Assembly: GCF_011064615.1 (NCBI RefSeq)
Contig: NZ_JAALJH010000081.1
Span: 1 to 41,564, forward strand
Reading direction: 5' to 3'
DNA: 41,564 nucleotides
From: Aquisphaera insulae
GTDB lineage: Bacteria; Planctomycetota; Planctomycetia; Isosphaerales; Isosphaeraceae
Both the position numbers and the translations under genes were made by a program. Below, piece by piece: positions 16,118-26,200 of this stretch; positions within the stretch are counted from its first letter, which is position 1; every line of letters starts with the position of its first letter. A model generated the notes under the pieces. It did no database searches. It was not told where the DNA came from and saw only the letters and a list, made by a program, of their open reading frames with translations.

Positions 16118-16441
16118 ATGAGCGAAGGTCACCGAGGCGAGATCACCCTCACCGGACTGCAAGCGATCATCCGCGAGACCTATGGCGCGAAGGACGCGGC
16201 ACGCGGCGACGCGGCCACGTTCCTCTGGCTCACCGAGGAATTCGGGGAGCTGGCCACGGCGCTCCGGTCCGGCACGAAGGAGGAGCTCGCGGCCGAGATG
16301 GCGGACGTGCTCGCCTGGCTGGCGACGCTCGCCAACATCCGGGGGGTCGATCTGGACGCCGCCGTGGCGGCGAAGTACGGCCGGGGATGCAGCTACTGCT
16401 CCGCGATCCCGTGCGTCTGCGACCCGGCCGAGAAGCCCTGA
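16118..16441 (+). CDS. MazG-like nucleotide pyrophosphohydrolase
   Basis: This 107-residue all-helical protein carries the MazG signature: EEFGE at about 40-44 and EMADV at about 60-64, the EExxE...ExxD pattern that binds magnesium and the nucleotide phosphates. Such enzymes cut nucleoside triphosphates to monophosphate and pyrophosphate, for house-cleaning of damaged nucleotides or in stress signalling. The C terminus adds a cysteine cluster CSYCSAIPCVC (about 91-101), which could bind zinc and is not part of the minimal MazG fold. The protein is the size of a single-domain, dimeric or tetrameric MazG. ATG at 16118 lacks a ribosome site but sits just after a -10-like TAAGAT, so the message may be leaderless. 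Confidence 0.82.
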   Translation: MSEGHRGEITLTGLQAIIRETYGAKDAARGDAATFLWLTEEFGELATALRSGTKEELAAEMADVLAWLATLANIRGVDLDAAVAAKYGRGCSYCSAIPCVCDPAEKP

Positions 16442-16552
16442 TCCTCCGCCTTCCCCGCCGGGCAAGGCCGGAGCCCGATCGATCCTTCGACCCCGCTCGG
16501 TCGTATTCGGGATGACGAAGCGACCCAGCCGCCAGAGCCGAGTTCCGCCACC

Positions 16553-18907
16553 ATGAGCTTGCTACCCTCGACGAGCCCCCGCCGCAATCGAATCCCCTGC
16601 GCCGTCGCGGCCCTGATCGCGACGGCCATCCTATTCCCGAGCCCGGCCGGAGCGGCCCCCGCGGTCGAGATCCAGAACGTGCGCGTGGGCCTGGGGGGCG
16701 AGGACACGCACAACCGGAACTCCTTCAAGGTGGGTTGCTGGACTCCCGTCCGGATCCAGCTCCACGCCGGGGCGGAGCGGTTTACCGGCCAGATCGAGCT
16801 GCTCGTCCCGGATGACGACGGGATCCTGACGTCCTACCGGATCCCGGCGGAGCTTGCCCCCGGCGCGACGAATACGTTCACGACCTACGCCCGGCCGGGC
16901 GGGCGCGAGGCCGAGTTCACCCTGAGGCTCCTCGACGCCCAGGGCAATCGGGTCCTCGAGGCCAGGGAGGAGCAGTTCCTCCGGACGCCGCCGCAGGCGC
17001 TCCAGCCCGCCGAGATGCTCCTCTTCACGCTCGGCCAGCCGATGGGGGTGGAGCAGATCCAGCACCTGCCGGGGTTCGGCCCGAACGCGCCGGGGGTTGC
17101 CGGAGGGACGTCGAGCCTGGCCATCCAGCGGATCGAGTCGCCGGAGACCTCGCTCCCCGGCCGCTGGTACGGCTACGACGCCGCCCGGGCGATCGTCCTG
17201 GATACGAATGATCGCGAGGCGATGAAGGCCCTGGAGGGGCTCCGCGGGGAGTCGCTGGTCGACTGGGTCCGCCACGGCGGGCACCTGGTCGTGGCCGTCG
17301 GGAGCAACTGGCAGGCGGTCCGGGACAGCGTGCTGGGCCCGATCCTCCCCGCGACTCCGAACGGCCAGCAGTCGCTCAAGTCCCTGGAGGCCCTGGAAGT
17401 CTTCGCGTCCTCGACCCGGCCGTTGATGCCCGTCGGCACGCCCCCGGTGCTCGTGACGAAGCTCGAGGGGGCGGATTCGAAGCGGGGCAAGATCCTGGCC
17501 TTCCTGGGCAATCTCCACCTGGTCGTGCGGGGCGCGTACGGCTTCGGCAGGGTGACGTTGATCGGCATGGACGTGGATCAGAAGCTGCTCTCGGAGTGGC
17601 CCGATCGGGGGCTGTTCTGGGCTCGTGCCCTCGACCTTCGCAACGAGCAGGTCGGGGGCGAGACGGCCGCCGGCATGATGGGGGGAGGGAGGATTTCTCA
17701 CTCCGGGGTGACCGACCTTTCCAGCCAACTCCGGATCGGCCTGGAGCAGTTTCCCGGGGTGAAGCTCGTCCCGTTCGGCTGGGTGGCGTTCTTCATCTTC
17801 CTCTACATCCTCCTGATCGGGCCCGGGGATTACCTGTTCCTCAAGAAGGTCGTCCGGCGGATGGAGCTGACCTGGATCACGTTCCCCTTGATCGTCCTGG
17901 CCGTCAGCCTGGCGGCTTACCTGGCGGCCTACAAGCTGAAGGGGAATGACCTGCTGGTCAACAAGGTGGACGTGGTGGACGTCGACCAGGAGGCGGGGCT
18001 GCTCCGGGGCCGCTCCGTGGCGACCCTGTTCAGTCCGCAGAATCGCGACTACGGGGTGGGCTTCGTCCCGATCGCGCCCGACCGCGAGGGGGAGATCGCC
18101 GTGGATGCCGGGCCGAGCCCGGCCGACGGGCCGCCGCGGCCGCGGTCGGGGACCGAGCTGGTGACGAGCTGGTTCAGCGTCCCGGAGGCCCAGTTCGGCG
18201 CCATGGGGGGCGGCAACCGGCGCTTCAATCTGGTCGGAGGCTCGTACTCGTACGAGCCGGCCGGCATGCTCGAACGCCTCGAGAACGTCCGGATCCCGAT
18301 CTGGAGCACGCGGTCGTTCACCGCACGGTGGTTCGCCCGGACCGGCCCCCTGGTCGAATCGAGCCTGCGGCCGATCGGGACCGACCGCCTGGCCGGCACG
18401 ATCACGAATCGACTCGGCTATCCCCTCGTCGACGCGCTGCTCGCCTTCGGCAAGCAGGTGTACCTCCTCGACGAGATCGCCCCCGGCGCCACGGTGAAGG
18501 TGGAGTTGATGGGCGACCGGAACCTGGCGGGCGAGCTTCGGAGCCGGGCGGGGAGCTTCATGCCGGAGCGACACGGCAACGACCGGCCCTCGATCAACCG
18601 AGGCAACCTGATGCTCTCCGCGATGTTCCACGAGAGCGAGTCGGGGCACGCCAATGGCGTCCACCTGGGGAATGCCCTGCTCAACGAGCTGGACCTCACG
18701 GGCCAGCTCGCGCTGGATCGGCCGATGCTGGTGGCGCGGATCAAGCGGCCGGGTGCCCAGGTCGCGCTCGAGAACGTGCCGAACCGGCCCAGGATCGATC
18801 AGACCACCTTGCTGCGAATCATCCTGCCGCTGTCCGTGAAGAAGGCCGCGCCGGCCGCCGCGGGCCTCGCGGCCGGCGATGGCGGCTCGATCGCGAACCG
18901 AGACTGA
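16553..18907 (+). CDS. Large membrane-anchored periplasmic protein beside an ABC ATPase
   Basis: This 784-residue protein has a signal peptide (about 15-35, ending AGAA), a long extracytoplasmic region, two membrane helices (about 408-428, WVAFFIFLYILLIG, and about 440-463, FPLIVLAVSLAAYLAAY) and a second large C-terminal region (about 465-784). Residues around 235-255 read LVDWVRHGGHLVVAVGSNW, like the glutamine-amidotransferase-like domain of GldG/DUF4350-type proteins that accompany ABC exporters. The ABC ATPase starts 84 bp downstream, supporting a role in an envelope transport complex, but no ABC permease is in the window. I do not recognise a named family. ATG at 16553 begins the signal peptide directly. 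Confidence 0.78.
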   Translation: MSLLPSTSPRRNRIPCAVAALIATAILFPSPAGAAPAVEIQNVRVGLGGEDTHNRNSFKVGCWTPVRIQLHAGAERFTGQIELLVPDDDGILTSYRIPAELAPGATNTFTTYARPGGREAEFTLRLLDAQGNRVLEAREEQFLRTPPQALQPAEMLLFTLGQPMGVEQIQHLPGFGPNAPGVAGGTSSLAIQRIESPETSLPGRWYGYDAARAIVLDTNDREAMKALEGLRGESLVDWVRHGGHLVVAVGSNWQAVRDSVLGPILPATPNGQQSLKSLEALEVFASSTRPLMPVGTPPVLVTKLEGADSKRGKILAFLGNLHLVVRGAYGFGRVTLIGMDVDQKLLSEWPDRGLFWARALDLRNEQVGGETAAGMMGGGRISHSGVTDLSSQLRIGLEQFPGVKLVPFGWVAFFIFLYILLIGPGDYLFLKKVVRRMELTWITFPLIVLAVSLAAYLAAYKLKGNDLLVNKVDVVDVDQEAGLLRGRSVATLFSPQNRDYGVGFVPIAPDREGEIAVDAGPSPADGPPRPRSGTELVTSWFSVPEAQFGAMGGGNRRFNLVGGSYSYEPAGMLERLENVRIPIWSTRSFTARWFARTGPLVESSLRPIGTDRLAGTITNRLGYPLVDALLAFGKQVYLLDEIAPGATVKVELMGDRNLAGELRSRAGSFMPERHGNDRPSINRGNLMLSAMFHESESGHANGVHLGNALLNELDLTGQLALDRPMLVARIKRPGAQVALENVPNRPRIDQTTLLRIILPLSVKKAAPAAAGLAAGDGGSIANRD

Positions 18908-18991
18908 GGCGGGCCGGCCGGGCGAGCCCCGCGGCCGCCTCGCCATGATCCAGACACTATCTCCGCACGACCGACACCGAGGCGTCCCGCG

Positions 18992-19918
18992 ATGCTCGTG
19001 ACCAACGACCTGACGAAGATGTACGGCGACCTCTACGCCCTCAACCGCCTCAACCTGACCCTGAACCAGGGGGACGTCTACGGCTTCATCGGCCCCAACG
19101 GGGCCGGGAAGACCACGACGATGCGAATCCTCGCCACCCTGCTCAACCCGAGCTGGGGAGAGGCCACGGTCTGCGGCTACTCGATCTACACCGGGTCGAA
19201 GGAGATCCGCCGCGTCATCGGGTACATGCCGGACTTCTTCGGCGTCTACGACGACATGAAGGTCATCGAGTACCTCGAGTTCTTCGCCTCCGCCTATCGG
19301 ATCAAGGGGGCCGCGCGGCGGAAGATCTGCGAGGAGGTCCTGGAGCTGGTGGACCTGACCTACAAGCGGGACGCGCTGGTGACCAGCCTTTCCCGCGGCA
19401 TGACGCAGCGCCTCGGGCTGGCCCGGACGCTCCTCCACGACCCGCAGGTCCTGCTCCTGGACGAGCCCGCCTCCGGCCTGGACCCGCGGGCGCGGATCGA
19501 GATGCGGGCGCTCCTGAAGGAGCTCAGGGCCATGGGGAAGACGATCCTGGTCTCGAGCCACATCCTGCCCGAGCTGGCGGACATCTGCAACAAGATCGGG
19601 ATCATCGAGCAGGGGAAGCTGCTGGTCAACGGCGAGGTCACGGAGGTCATGAAGCAGGTCCGCAGCGACATCGTCCTGAACGTCGCCGTGAGCGACCGCC
19701 AGGTCGACGCCGCGAACCTGCTCGAGGCCCAGCCGGAGGTCGAGACCGTCGAGGACAAGAACGGGGTCCTGATCGTCAAGCTCCACGAAGGGGTCCACCA
19801 GTACGGCTTCCTTGCCAACCGTCTGGTCAACCAGGGATTCGAGCTGACCCTCTTCAAGGAGGATGAGATCAACCTCGAGACGGCGTTCATGCACCTGACC
19901 AAGGGGATCACGAGCTGA
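18992..19918 (+). CDS. ABC transporter ATP-binding protein
   Basis: This 308-residue protein is an ABC-2-type exporter ATPase. Walker A GPNGAGKT is at 34-41, the signature LSRGMTQRL at 133-141, Walker B VLLLDEP at 153-159, the D-loop SGLDP at 161-165 and the switch histidine at H190. A C-terminal extension (about 225-308) follows the nucleotide-binding domain, as in drug and lipid-linked sugar exporters. It would hydrolyse ATP at the cytoplasmic face for a permease that must be encoded elsewhere, unless the upstream membrane protein is its direct partner. ATG at 18992 is the natural start. The next gene starts five bases after its stop. Confidence 0.93.
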   Translation: MLVTNDLTKMYGDLYALNRLNLTLNQGDVYGFIGPNGAGKTTTMRILATLLNPSWGEATVCGYSIYTGSKEIRRVIGYMPDFFGVYDDMKVIEYLEFFASAYRIKGAARRKICEEVLELVDLTYKRDALVTSLSRGMTQRLGLARTLLHDPQVLLLDEPASGLDPRARIEMRALLKELRAMGKTILVSSHILPELADICNKIGIIEQGKLLVNGEVTEVMKQVRSDIVLNVAVSDRQVDAANLLEAQPEVETVEDKNGVLIVKLHEGVHQYGFLANRLVNQGFELTLFKEDEINLETAFMHLTKGITS

Positions 19919-19923
19919 CCGCC

Positions 19924-20862
19924 GTGTCGCACCAATCGCCGACCGGGAACGACCTCGCATCGCGCGGCGCGGAGACGAAGCGCGCGCTCTATCACGAGGC
20001 GGTGAACGCGACCTGGCTGGGGTTCACCGTGAACGTCGCGCTCGGCGTGGCCAAGCTCGTGGGCGGCCTGATCGCGCACTCGTTCGCCCTGATCTCGGAT
20101 GCCGTGAACTCGCTGGGCGACGTGTTCACGTCCCTGGTGGTCCTGCTGGCCTTCCGCGTGGCCCAGAAGCCCGCGGACGCGGAACACCCCTACGGCCATA
20201 CGCGTGCCGAGGCGATCGCCGGGTCCAACGTCGCGGTCCTCGTCCTCGTCTCGGCGCTGCTCGTGGGCTGGGAAGCCCTGACCAGCGAACACGACAGCCC
20301 GCTCCCGCCCCTGTGGACCCTGTTCATCGCCGGGACCAACGTGGCGGTCAAAGAGCTCCTCTACCAGTACAAGATCCGGGTCGGCCGGCGCACCGGCTCC
20401 AGCGCGGTCATCGCCAACGCCTGGGACCACCGGGCGGACGCGCTCAGCGCCCTGGCGGTCTTCCTTAGCCTGGCGGCGATCCGGCTGGGCGGGGCCGGCT
20501 TCCTGATCGTGGACAAGCTGGCCGCGCTGTTCGTCGTGTTCGTGATCGTCAACACGGCGGCCAAGCTCCTCTGGTCGAGCGCCCAGGAGCTGATGGACGC
20601 CCAGGCCGATCCGGGGTTCGTCGAGGAGATCCGCGATAGCGCCGCCGAGGTCGACGGGGTCCGCCGCGTGGACAAGCTCTGGGTCCGCAAGTCGGGCCTG
20701 GAATTCCTCGTCGACATCCACATCCAGGTGGACGCGACGAGGACCGTGGACGACGGCCATCGCATCAGCCACGTCGTCAAGGACCGGCTCCTCGCGCGAT
20801 TCGGCAACGTCCGCGACGTCCTGGTCCACCTGGAGCCCTATCCGCACGCCCACGAAGCCTAG
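19924..20862 (+). CDS. Cation diffusion facilitator transporter
   Basis: This 312-residue inner-membrane protein is a CDF-family metal-proton antiporter. Two metal-binding clusters can be seen: SDAVNSLGD in helix II (D59, N62, D66) and WDHRADALS in helix V (H169, D172), with HPYGHTRAE (H88, H92) in the loop before helix III. Six helices span about 30-215, and a cytoplasmic domain of ferredoxin-like fold follows (about 215-312, with VDIHIQVD). It should export zinc, iron or manganese; the DxxxD/HxxxD set does not settle which. The start is GTG at 19924, five bases after the ABC ATPase stop, so it is likely cotranscribed with it. Confidence 0.92.
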   Translation: MSHQSPTGNDLASRGAETKRALYHEAVNATWLGFTVNVALGVAKLVGGLIAHSFALISDAVNSLGDVFTSLVVLLAFRVAQKPADAEHPYGHTRAEAIAGSNVAVLVLVSALLVGWEALTSEHDSPLPPLWTLFIAGTNVAVKELLYQYKIRVGRRTGSSAVIANAWDHRADALSALAVFLSLAAIRLGGAGFLIVDKLAALFVVFVIVNTAAKLLWSSAQELMDAQADPGFVEEIRDSAAEVDGVRRVDKLWVRKSGLEFLVDIHIQVDATRTVDDGHRISHVVKDRLLARFGNVRDVLVHLEPYPHAHEA

Positions 20863-20937
20863 CCGCCGGAGCCGTCGGAGGCGTGACCGAAGAGGGGCGC
20901 GGCCGGTCGACGGGCGTCCTTGCCGCGGCTGGGGCGG

Positions 20938-20966
20938 TTCCCATGGCGAGGACGGATTGGTAGAAT
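20938..20966 (+). promoter_or_regulatory. Likely promoter for the miaB unit
   Basis: TTCCCA at 20938-20943 and TAGAAT at 20961-20966 are separated by 17 bp; the -10 matches the consensus at five of six positions. It predicts a 5' leader of about 110 nt before miaB. Confidence 0.5.
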
Positions 20967-21084
20967 CGGGCCCTGGAAATGGGCCGAAGCTTCTCCGAGG
21001 CCCGGCGTCGGCCGGGCCCCGAGGATGCATCCAGGCGGGCCACCGGGGGGTGGCGATCGTGCGAGCACCCGGGAGCCGCGGGCG

Positions 21085-22533
21085 ATGGCGGATGATCCGA
21101 TTTCGAGTGGAGAGCCGGGGCGCCGGAAGAAGGTCTATATCGAGACCGTCGGCTGCCAGATGAACCTGCTGGACAGCGAGCTCGTGATCGCCCGCCTCCG
21201 CGACGAGGGCTATGAGCTGACGACCGACATCGACCAGGCCGATACGATCCTCTACAACACCTGCTCCGTCCGGCAGCATGCCGAGGACAAGACGTACAGC
21301 GCCCTCGGCCGGATCAAGCACATCAAGAAGCGAAGGCCGGAGGTCGCCGTCGGGGTCCTCGGGTGCATGGCCCAGAAGGACCAGGGGGCCATCCTCAGGC
21401 GGGCCCCGCACGTGGACGTGATCATCGGCCCGGGGCAGATCGGCCGGGTGCCGGAGCTCCTCGAGAAGGCGAAGGCGGAGGGGGCGCCCCAGCTCGCCCT
21501 CAGCCTGGCCCGCACCGCCGGGTCGCGAGAGACCATCTCGGCCAGCTTCGAAGGCTACGACCCCGACCGCGAGCCGGCGATGAGGCCCAGCCCCTTCCAG
21601 GCCTTCGTCCGGGTGATGATGGGCTGCGACAAGTTCTGCACGTACTGCATCGTGCCGTCGGTCCGCGGCCCGGAGCAGAGCCGGCCGCCGGCCGCGATCG
21701 TCGCCGAGGCCCGCCAGCTCGCCGCCCAGGGGGTGAAGGAGATCACGCTCCTGGGCCAGACCGTCAATAGCTACAAGTTCCGCGAGGGGGACGGCCGGAC
21801 GACGCGGCTGTCCGACCTGCTCTACGCCCTGGACGAGATCCCGGGCGTGGAGCGGATCAAGTTCATCACGAGCTTCCCCAACGACATGACGGACGACCTG
21901 CTCCAGGCCGTCCGCGACCTGCCCACGGCCTCGCGCTACATCCACGTCCCCGCCCAGAGCGGCTGCGACGAGGTCCTCCGCCGGATGAAGCGGATGTACT
22001 CGTCGTCGTTCTACGAGGAGATGCTGGCCCGGATGAAGGAGACGATCCCGGGCGTGGCGGTCTCCAGCGACTTCATCGTCGGCTTCTGCGGGGAGTCCGA
22101 GGAGTCGTTCGAGCGGACCGTGGGCCTGGTGGAGAGGTCCAGGTTCAAGAATAGCTTCATCTTCAAGTACAGCCGGCGGCAGGGGACGAGGGCCGACGCA
22201 CTCTTCCCGGACGACGTCCCCGAGGAGGTGAAGAAGCGGCGGAACAACGACCTGCTGGCGATCCAGACCGCGATCAGCCTGGAAGACAATCGCAGGCTCA
22301 TCGGGACCACGGACGTGGTCCTGGTCGAGGGCCCGAGCCGATCGACGGCGCGTCGCGAGGGCTGGGACGGGATGAGCCAGTGGATGGGGCGGACCGCCTG
22401 CGATCGGATCGTGGTCTTCGAGGGGAGCGAAGGGCTGGCCGGCCGCTTCGTCCGGGTCAGCATCGAGGACGCGAGCGCCGTGACGCTCTTCGGCCGGGTT
22501 TCGGCCGAGGACCGTGCCGGCATCCCGGCGTGA
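21085..22533 (+). CDS. miaB: tRNA-2-methylthio-N6-dimethylallyladenosine synthase MiaB
   Basis: This 482-residue radical-SAM methylthiotransferase adds the 2-methylthio group to isopentenyl-A37 of tRNAs that read UNN codons. The N-terminal UPF0004 domain holds the auxiliary cluster cysteines C24 (ETVGCQMN), C60 (YNTCSVR) and C94 (LGCMAQ). The radical-SAM domain has CDKFCTYCIVP (C181, C185, C188), and a TRAM domain closes the protein (about 410-475, with VLVEGPSR). All six cluster cysteines are present, so it should be active. MTTase relatives such as RimO and MtaB are less likely given GCQMN and the TRAM region. ATG at 21085 has GGGAG 9 nt upstream; the longer frame to 20920 runs through the promoter. 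The next gene follows after 11 bp. Confidence 0.94.
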   Translation: MADDPISSGEPGRRKKVYIETVGCQMNLLDSELVIARLRDEGYELTTDIDQADTILYNTCSVRQHAEDKTYSALGRIKHIKKRRPEVAVGVLGCMAQKDQGAILRRAPHVDVIIGPGQIGRVPELLEKAKAEGAPQLALSLARTAGSRETISASFEGYDPDREPAMRPSPFQAFVRVMMGCDKFCTYCIVPSVRGPEQSRPPAAIVAEARQLAAQGVKEITLLGQTVNSYKFREGDGRTTRLSDLLYALDEIPGVERIKFITSFPNDMTDDLLQAVRDLPTASRYIHVPAQSGCDEVLRRMKRMYSSSFYEEMLARMKETIPGVAVSSDFIVGFCGESEESFERTVGLVERSRFKNSFIFKYSRRQGTRADALFPDDVPEEVKKRRNNDLLAIQTAISLEDNRRLIGTTDVVLVEGPSRSTARREGWDGMSQWMGRTACDRIVVFEGSEGLAGRFVRVSIEDASAVTLFGRVSAEDRAGIPA

Positions 22534-22544
22534 AGGGAGTGGCG

Positions 22545-23276
22545 ATGACGAGCCAGCTCCGAGAGCTGGTGCTCTGCTGGATGGCCTGGGGGGGGATCGA
22601 CGAGGGGCTCGCACCCGGCGCGGAGGCGCTGGAGGCGGGGTTCGGCGACGTGGACTCTCCCACCCGTGCGGGCGCCGAGCCCAGGGCGATCGACGGCTGG
22701 GAGCATCGCCACGCCTACCGGCTGCCTCCCGGCCTGCGCGCCTGGCTGATGCTCTCCAACGGCCTGTACCTGGACGGCCCCCTGATCCACCCGATCTCGG
22801 CGATCGGCCCGATGGTCGTCTTCTCGAGGATGGATGACCTGCTGGTCCAGCCCGAGAGCTGGTTCGAGATCGGCAACCCCAACGTGGAGACGGTCTGCAT
22901 CGACCTGGCCTATCGCTGGCCGGGAGGCGGCTCTCCGATCTTCACGTCGGGCGATCCGGGCTCGGGCTCGCCACCCCGGATCATCGCCCGCAGCTTCGAG
23001 GAGTGGTTCCTGGAATTGCTCCGCCAGGGGGGGCGCGAGTACTGGCTGGCCCCCGACTTCATCGGCCTGGGAGACCCCTGGCAGGCGCATCGGCGATTCA
23101 CCCCGCCGCCGGAGCTGCCGGAGCGACTGAGGCCATTCGCCGGCCCGGCCGCGCGGCTCATGCACGCCCGCGCCGACGACCGCGAGGCCGCCGAGTCCCT
23201 GGGGCTGAGCGCCGAGGACGTCGAGCTCCTCTTCCGACACCTCCAGCACGTCTCCCCCGATCTCTCGCCGAAGTGA
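22545..23276 (+). CDS. SMI1/KNR4 (SUKH)-like protein
   Basis: This 243-residue cytoplasmic protein looks like a SUKH-superfamily member: after an N-terminal helical part comes YRLPPGLRAWLMLSNG (about 61-76), the signature of the fold, then GPLIHPISAIG and an aspartate-rich strand set. The C-terminal region (about 190-243) contains a helical tail ending in RHLQHVSPDLS. SUKH proteins act as immunity factors or regulatory binding modules, but no toxin gene lies beside this one. ATG at 22545 follows GGGAGTGG. It is wedged 11 bp after miaB and 4 bp before glnE, so it is translated with them; whether it affects glutamine synthetase control is unknown. Confidence 0.7.
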   Translation: MTSQLRELVLCWMAWGGIDEGLAPGAEALEAGFGDVDSPTRAGAEPRAIDGWEHRHAYRLPPGLRAWLMLSNGLYLDGPLIHPISAIGPMVVFSRMDDLLVQPESWFEIGNPNVETVCIDLAYRWPGGGSPIFTSGDPGSGSPPRIIARSFEEWFLELLRQGGREYWLAPDFIGLGDPWQAHRRFTPPPELPERLRPFAGPAARLMHARADDREAAESLGLSAEDVELLFRHLQHVSPDLSPK

Positions 23277-23280
23277 AATC

Positions 23281-26200
23281 ATGAATCAATGGTCGCCCGC
23301 CTATCGTGACGACCCTGAGCTCCTCAGGGGCTGGTTCAGGGCGCTCGGCATCCGCGACACCGAGCATGCCCGCGGCGTCTTCCAGGACCTGATGGCGCAC
23401 GCCGGCCCCGACGGCCTGGAGCTGGTGGATCGGATCGCCGTCCAGCTCCTGGACGTCCTGCCGCGGAGCCCGGAGCCGGCCATGGCCCTGGCCAACCTGG
23501 AGCGGTTCATCGCCGCCCGGTCCGACCCCGTGCCGACCCTCCGCACGCTGGCGGAGAACGCCAAGACCACCGAGGTCCTGCTCCAGGTCTTCAGCACCAG
23601 CCAGCATTTCAGCGAGCTGTTCATCCGCGATCCGTCCCTGATCGACTGGCTCCGCCGCGGGGCCGGTCGCCGCGATCGGGCGGCCCTGATCGAGGACCTC
23701 TGGAACGAGCTGGGCGTGGCGGCCACGGACCGCGACCGTTCGCTCGTCATCCGCCGCTTCCGGCTCCGCGAGTCGCTGCGGATCGGCTACAACGACATCG
23801 TCCGCGGCTTCCCCCTGGAGCTCATCACCCTGGACCTGTCGAACCTCGCCGATGCCTGCACCGAGGCCGCGGTGCGGCTGGCGCGGGCCTCGGCGGAGGA
23901 GCGATTCGGTACGCCCCGCCGCAAGGACGGCGCCCCGGCGAGGTTCGTGGTGCTGGGCCTGGGCAAGCTCGGCGGCCGGGAGCTCAATTACAGCTCGGAC
24001 ATCGACCTGATCTTCCTCTACGACGAGGGCGGGAGCACCGACGGCCCCCGCGTCGTGTCCAACGCCGAGTTCTTCGCCAGGATGGGGACCGAGGTGGTCC
24101 GCCTCCTCGCGGAGCACACCGAGCTGGGCGTGGCCTATCGCGTTGACATGCGGCTCCGGCCCGACGGCGAACAGGGGGCCCTCGCCAGCTCGTTCGACGC
24201 CACCATGGGCTATTACGTCACCCGGGGACGCACCTGGGAGCGGCAGGCCCTGATCAAGTGCCGCCCGGTGGCCGGCGATCTCGACCTGGGCGGGACGTTC
24301 CTCGAGGCGATCACGCCATTCGTCTATCGCCGCTACCTGGGGGCCGCGGAGATCTCCGAAATCAAGGCCCTCAAGCGGCGGATCGAGCAGCGGACCGTGA
24401 GCGCGGGGCGCGACCGGTTCGAGGTGAAGACCGGACACGGCGGGATCCGCGACGTCGAGTTCGTCGTCCAGTTCCTCCAGCTCCTCCACGGCGGCGAGTA
24501 CCCCGTCGTCCGTTCCGCGAACACCCTGACGGCGATCCACAACCTGGAGCAGGTCGGGAGCCTGACGACCGACGAGCGGAGCATCATGGACGATACCTAC
24601 CGCTTCCTCCGCCGCCTGGAACACCGGCTCCAGATCCTCTTCGACCGCCAGACCCACGAGATGCCCCGGTCCCTGGACGCGCTCCGCACCCTGGCCATCC
24701 GGATGGGATATCGGCCGGCGGCCCCGTTCGAGGACTGGGGGGATCCGGCCCGGAGGTTCTTCGCCGACTACCGCAGCAAGACCGAGCTCAATCGCCGGAT
24801 CCTCAATCACGTCCTCCACGATGCCTTCCTCGACGAGGATGACGACTCCGCCGTCGACCCCGTGGTCGACCTGGTGCTGGACCCGGACCCGACCGAGGAT
24901 CACATCGCGGAGGTCCTGGGGCGGTATCCCTTCCGGGACCTGGCGACGGCCTACCACAACCTCATGGCCCTGGCCCGGGAGGACTTCCCCTTCCTATCGC
25001 ACGCGAGGTGCCGCCACTTCCTGGCGGCGATCGCCCCCCGACTCCTCCAGGCCGTGGGCCGCACCGCGGATCCGGACATGACGCTGACGAACCTGGAGAA
25101 GGTCTCGGCCTCGCTGGGGGCCAAGGCGATCCTCTGGGAGCTGTTCAACTTCAATCCCCCCAGCCTCAAGCTCTACGTGGACCTCTGCGCGACCAGCCAG
25201 TTCCTGTCGCAGATCCTCATCAGCAATCCCGGGATGATCGACGACCTGATGGATTCGCTGGTCGTCGACCGGCCGGTACCCGGGTCGGCGGTCAAGGCGG
25301 AGCTGGCGGAGCTCACCTCGGGGGCGACCGCCCTCAGCCACATCATCTGGAGCTTCCGCAACAAGGAGTGGATCCGGATCGGGACCCGGGACATCCTGGG
25401 CCGCGAGCCGATCCGCCAGGTCACGCGGGAGCTGGCCGAGGCGGCCGAGGCGATCGTCGGCCAGGTGGCCCGCGACCAGTGGCAGCAGAGCGTCCTGAGG
25501 CATGGGATCCCCCAGCGGAGCAGCGACGGCCGCCGCGACCGCTGGGCGATCCTGGGCCTGGGCAAGCTCGGCGGCCGAGAGCTGAACTACCACAGCGACC
25601 TCGACCTGGTCTTCCTCCACGAGGAGGACGGGAAGAGCGCCGGCCCGGAGCGGGTCATCTCCAACGACCAGCTCTTCGCCGAGGCGGCGCAGCGCGTCCT
25701 CCGGGCCCTGTCGGGGGACGCCTCGACCGGCGCCGTGTATCACGTGGACACCCGGCTTCGCCCCTACGGCGCCTCCGGCCCCCTGGCCGTGACCCTCTCG
25801 CGGTTCCGCGAGTACTTCGAGGTCTCGGCCCAGACCTGGGAGTGGCTGGCGCTCACCCGGGCCCGGGTCATCCATGCGACGGGGGGGTTCGGCCGGGCGG
25901 TCGGCGACATGCTCCGCGGCCTCTTCGCCCGCCGTTTCGACCGCGCGGCCGTCGCGGCGGACGTGATCGCGATGCGACGGAAGCTCGAGCGGGCCAGCTC
26001 ACGGAGCGTCATGAAGCGGGGCATCGGCGGCCTGGTGGATGTGGAGTTCATCGTCCAGTATCTCATGCTCATCCACGCCGCGGATCAGCCCGAGCTGGTA
26101 CGGCCGAACGTGTGGGAGGCGCTCGATGCCCTGGGTCGCGTCGGCCTCGTGCCGGACCCGATGCTGGCCCACCTCCGCGAGGCCTACGACTTCCTCCGCA

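Noticed and set aside
16631..19960. A 1109-codon open frame on the minus strand opposite the membrane protein and ABC ATPase
   Set aside because: It is a shadow of real genes on the plus strand: Arg/Asp/Gly/His-rich, no domain, and it covers two genes with clear motifs.
19360..22614. A 1084-codon minus-strand frame across the CDF and miaB genes
   Set aside because: It spans several well-identified plus-strand genes and has no recognisable domain.
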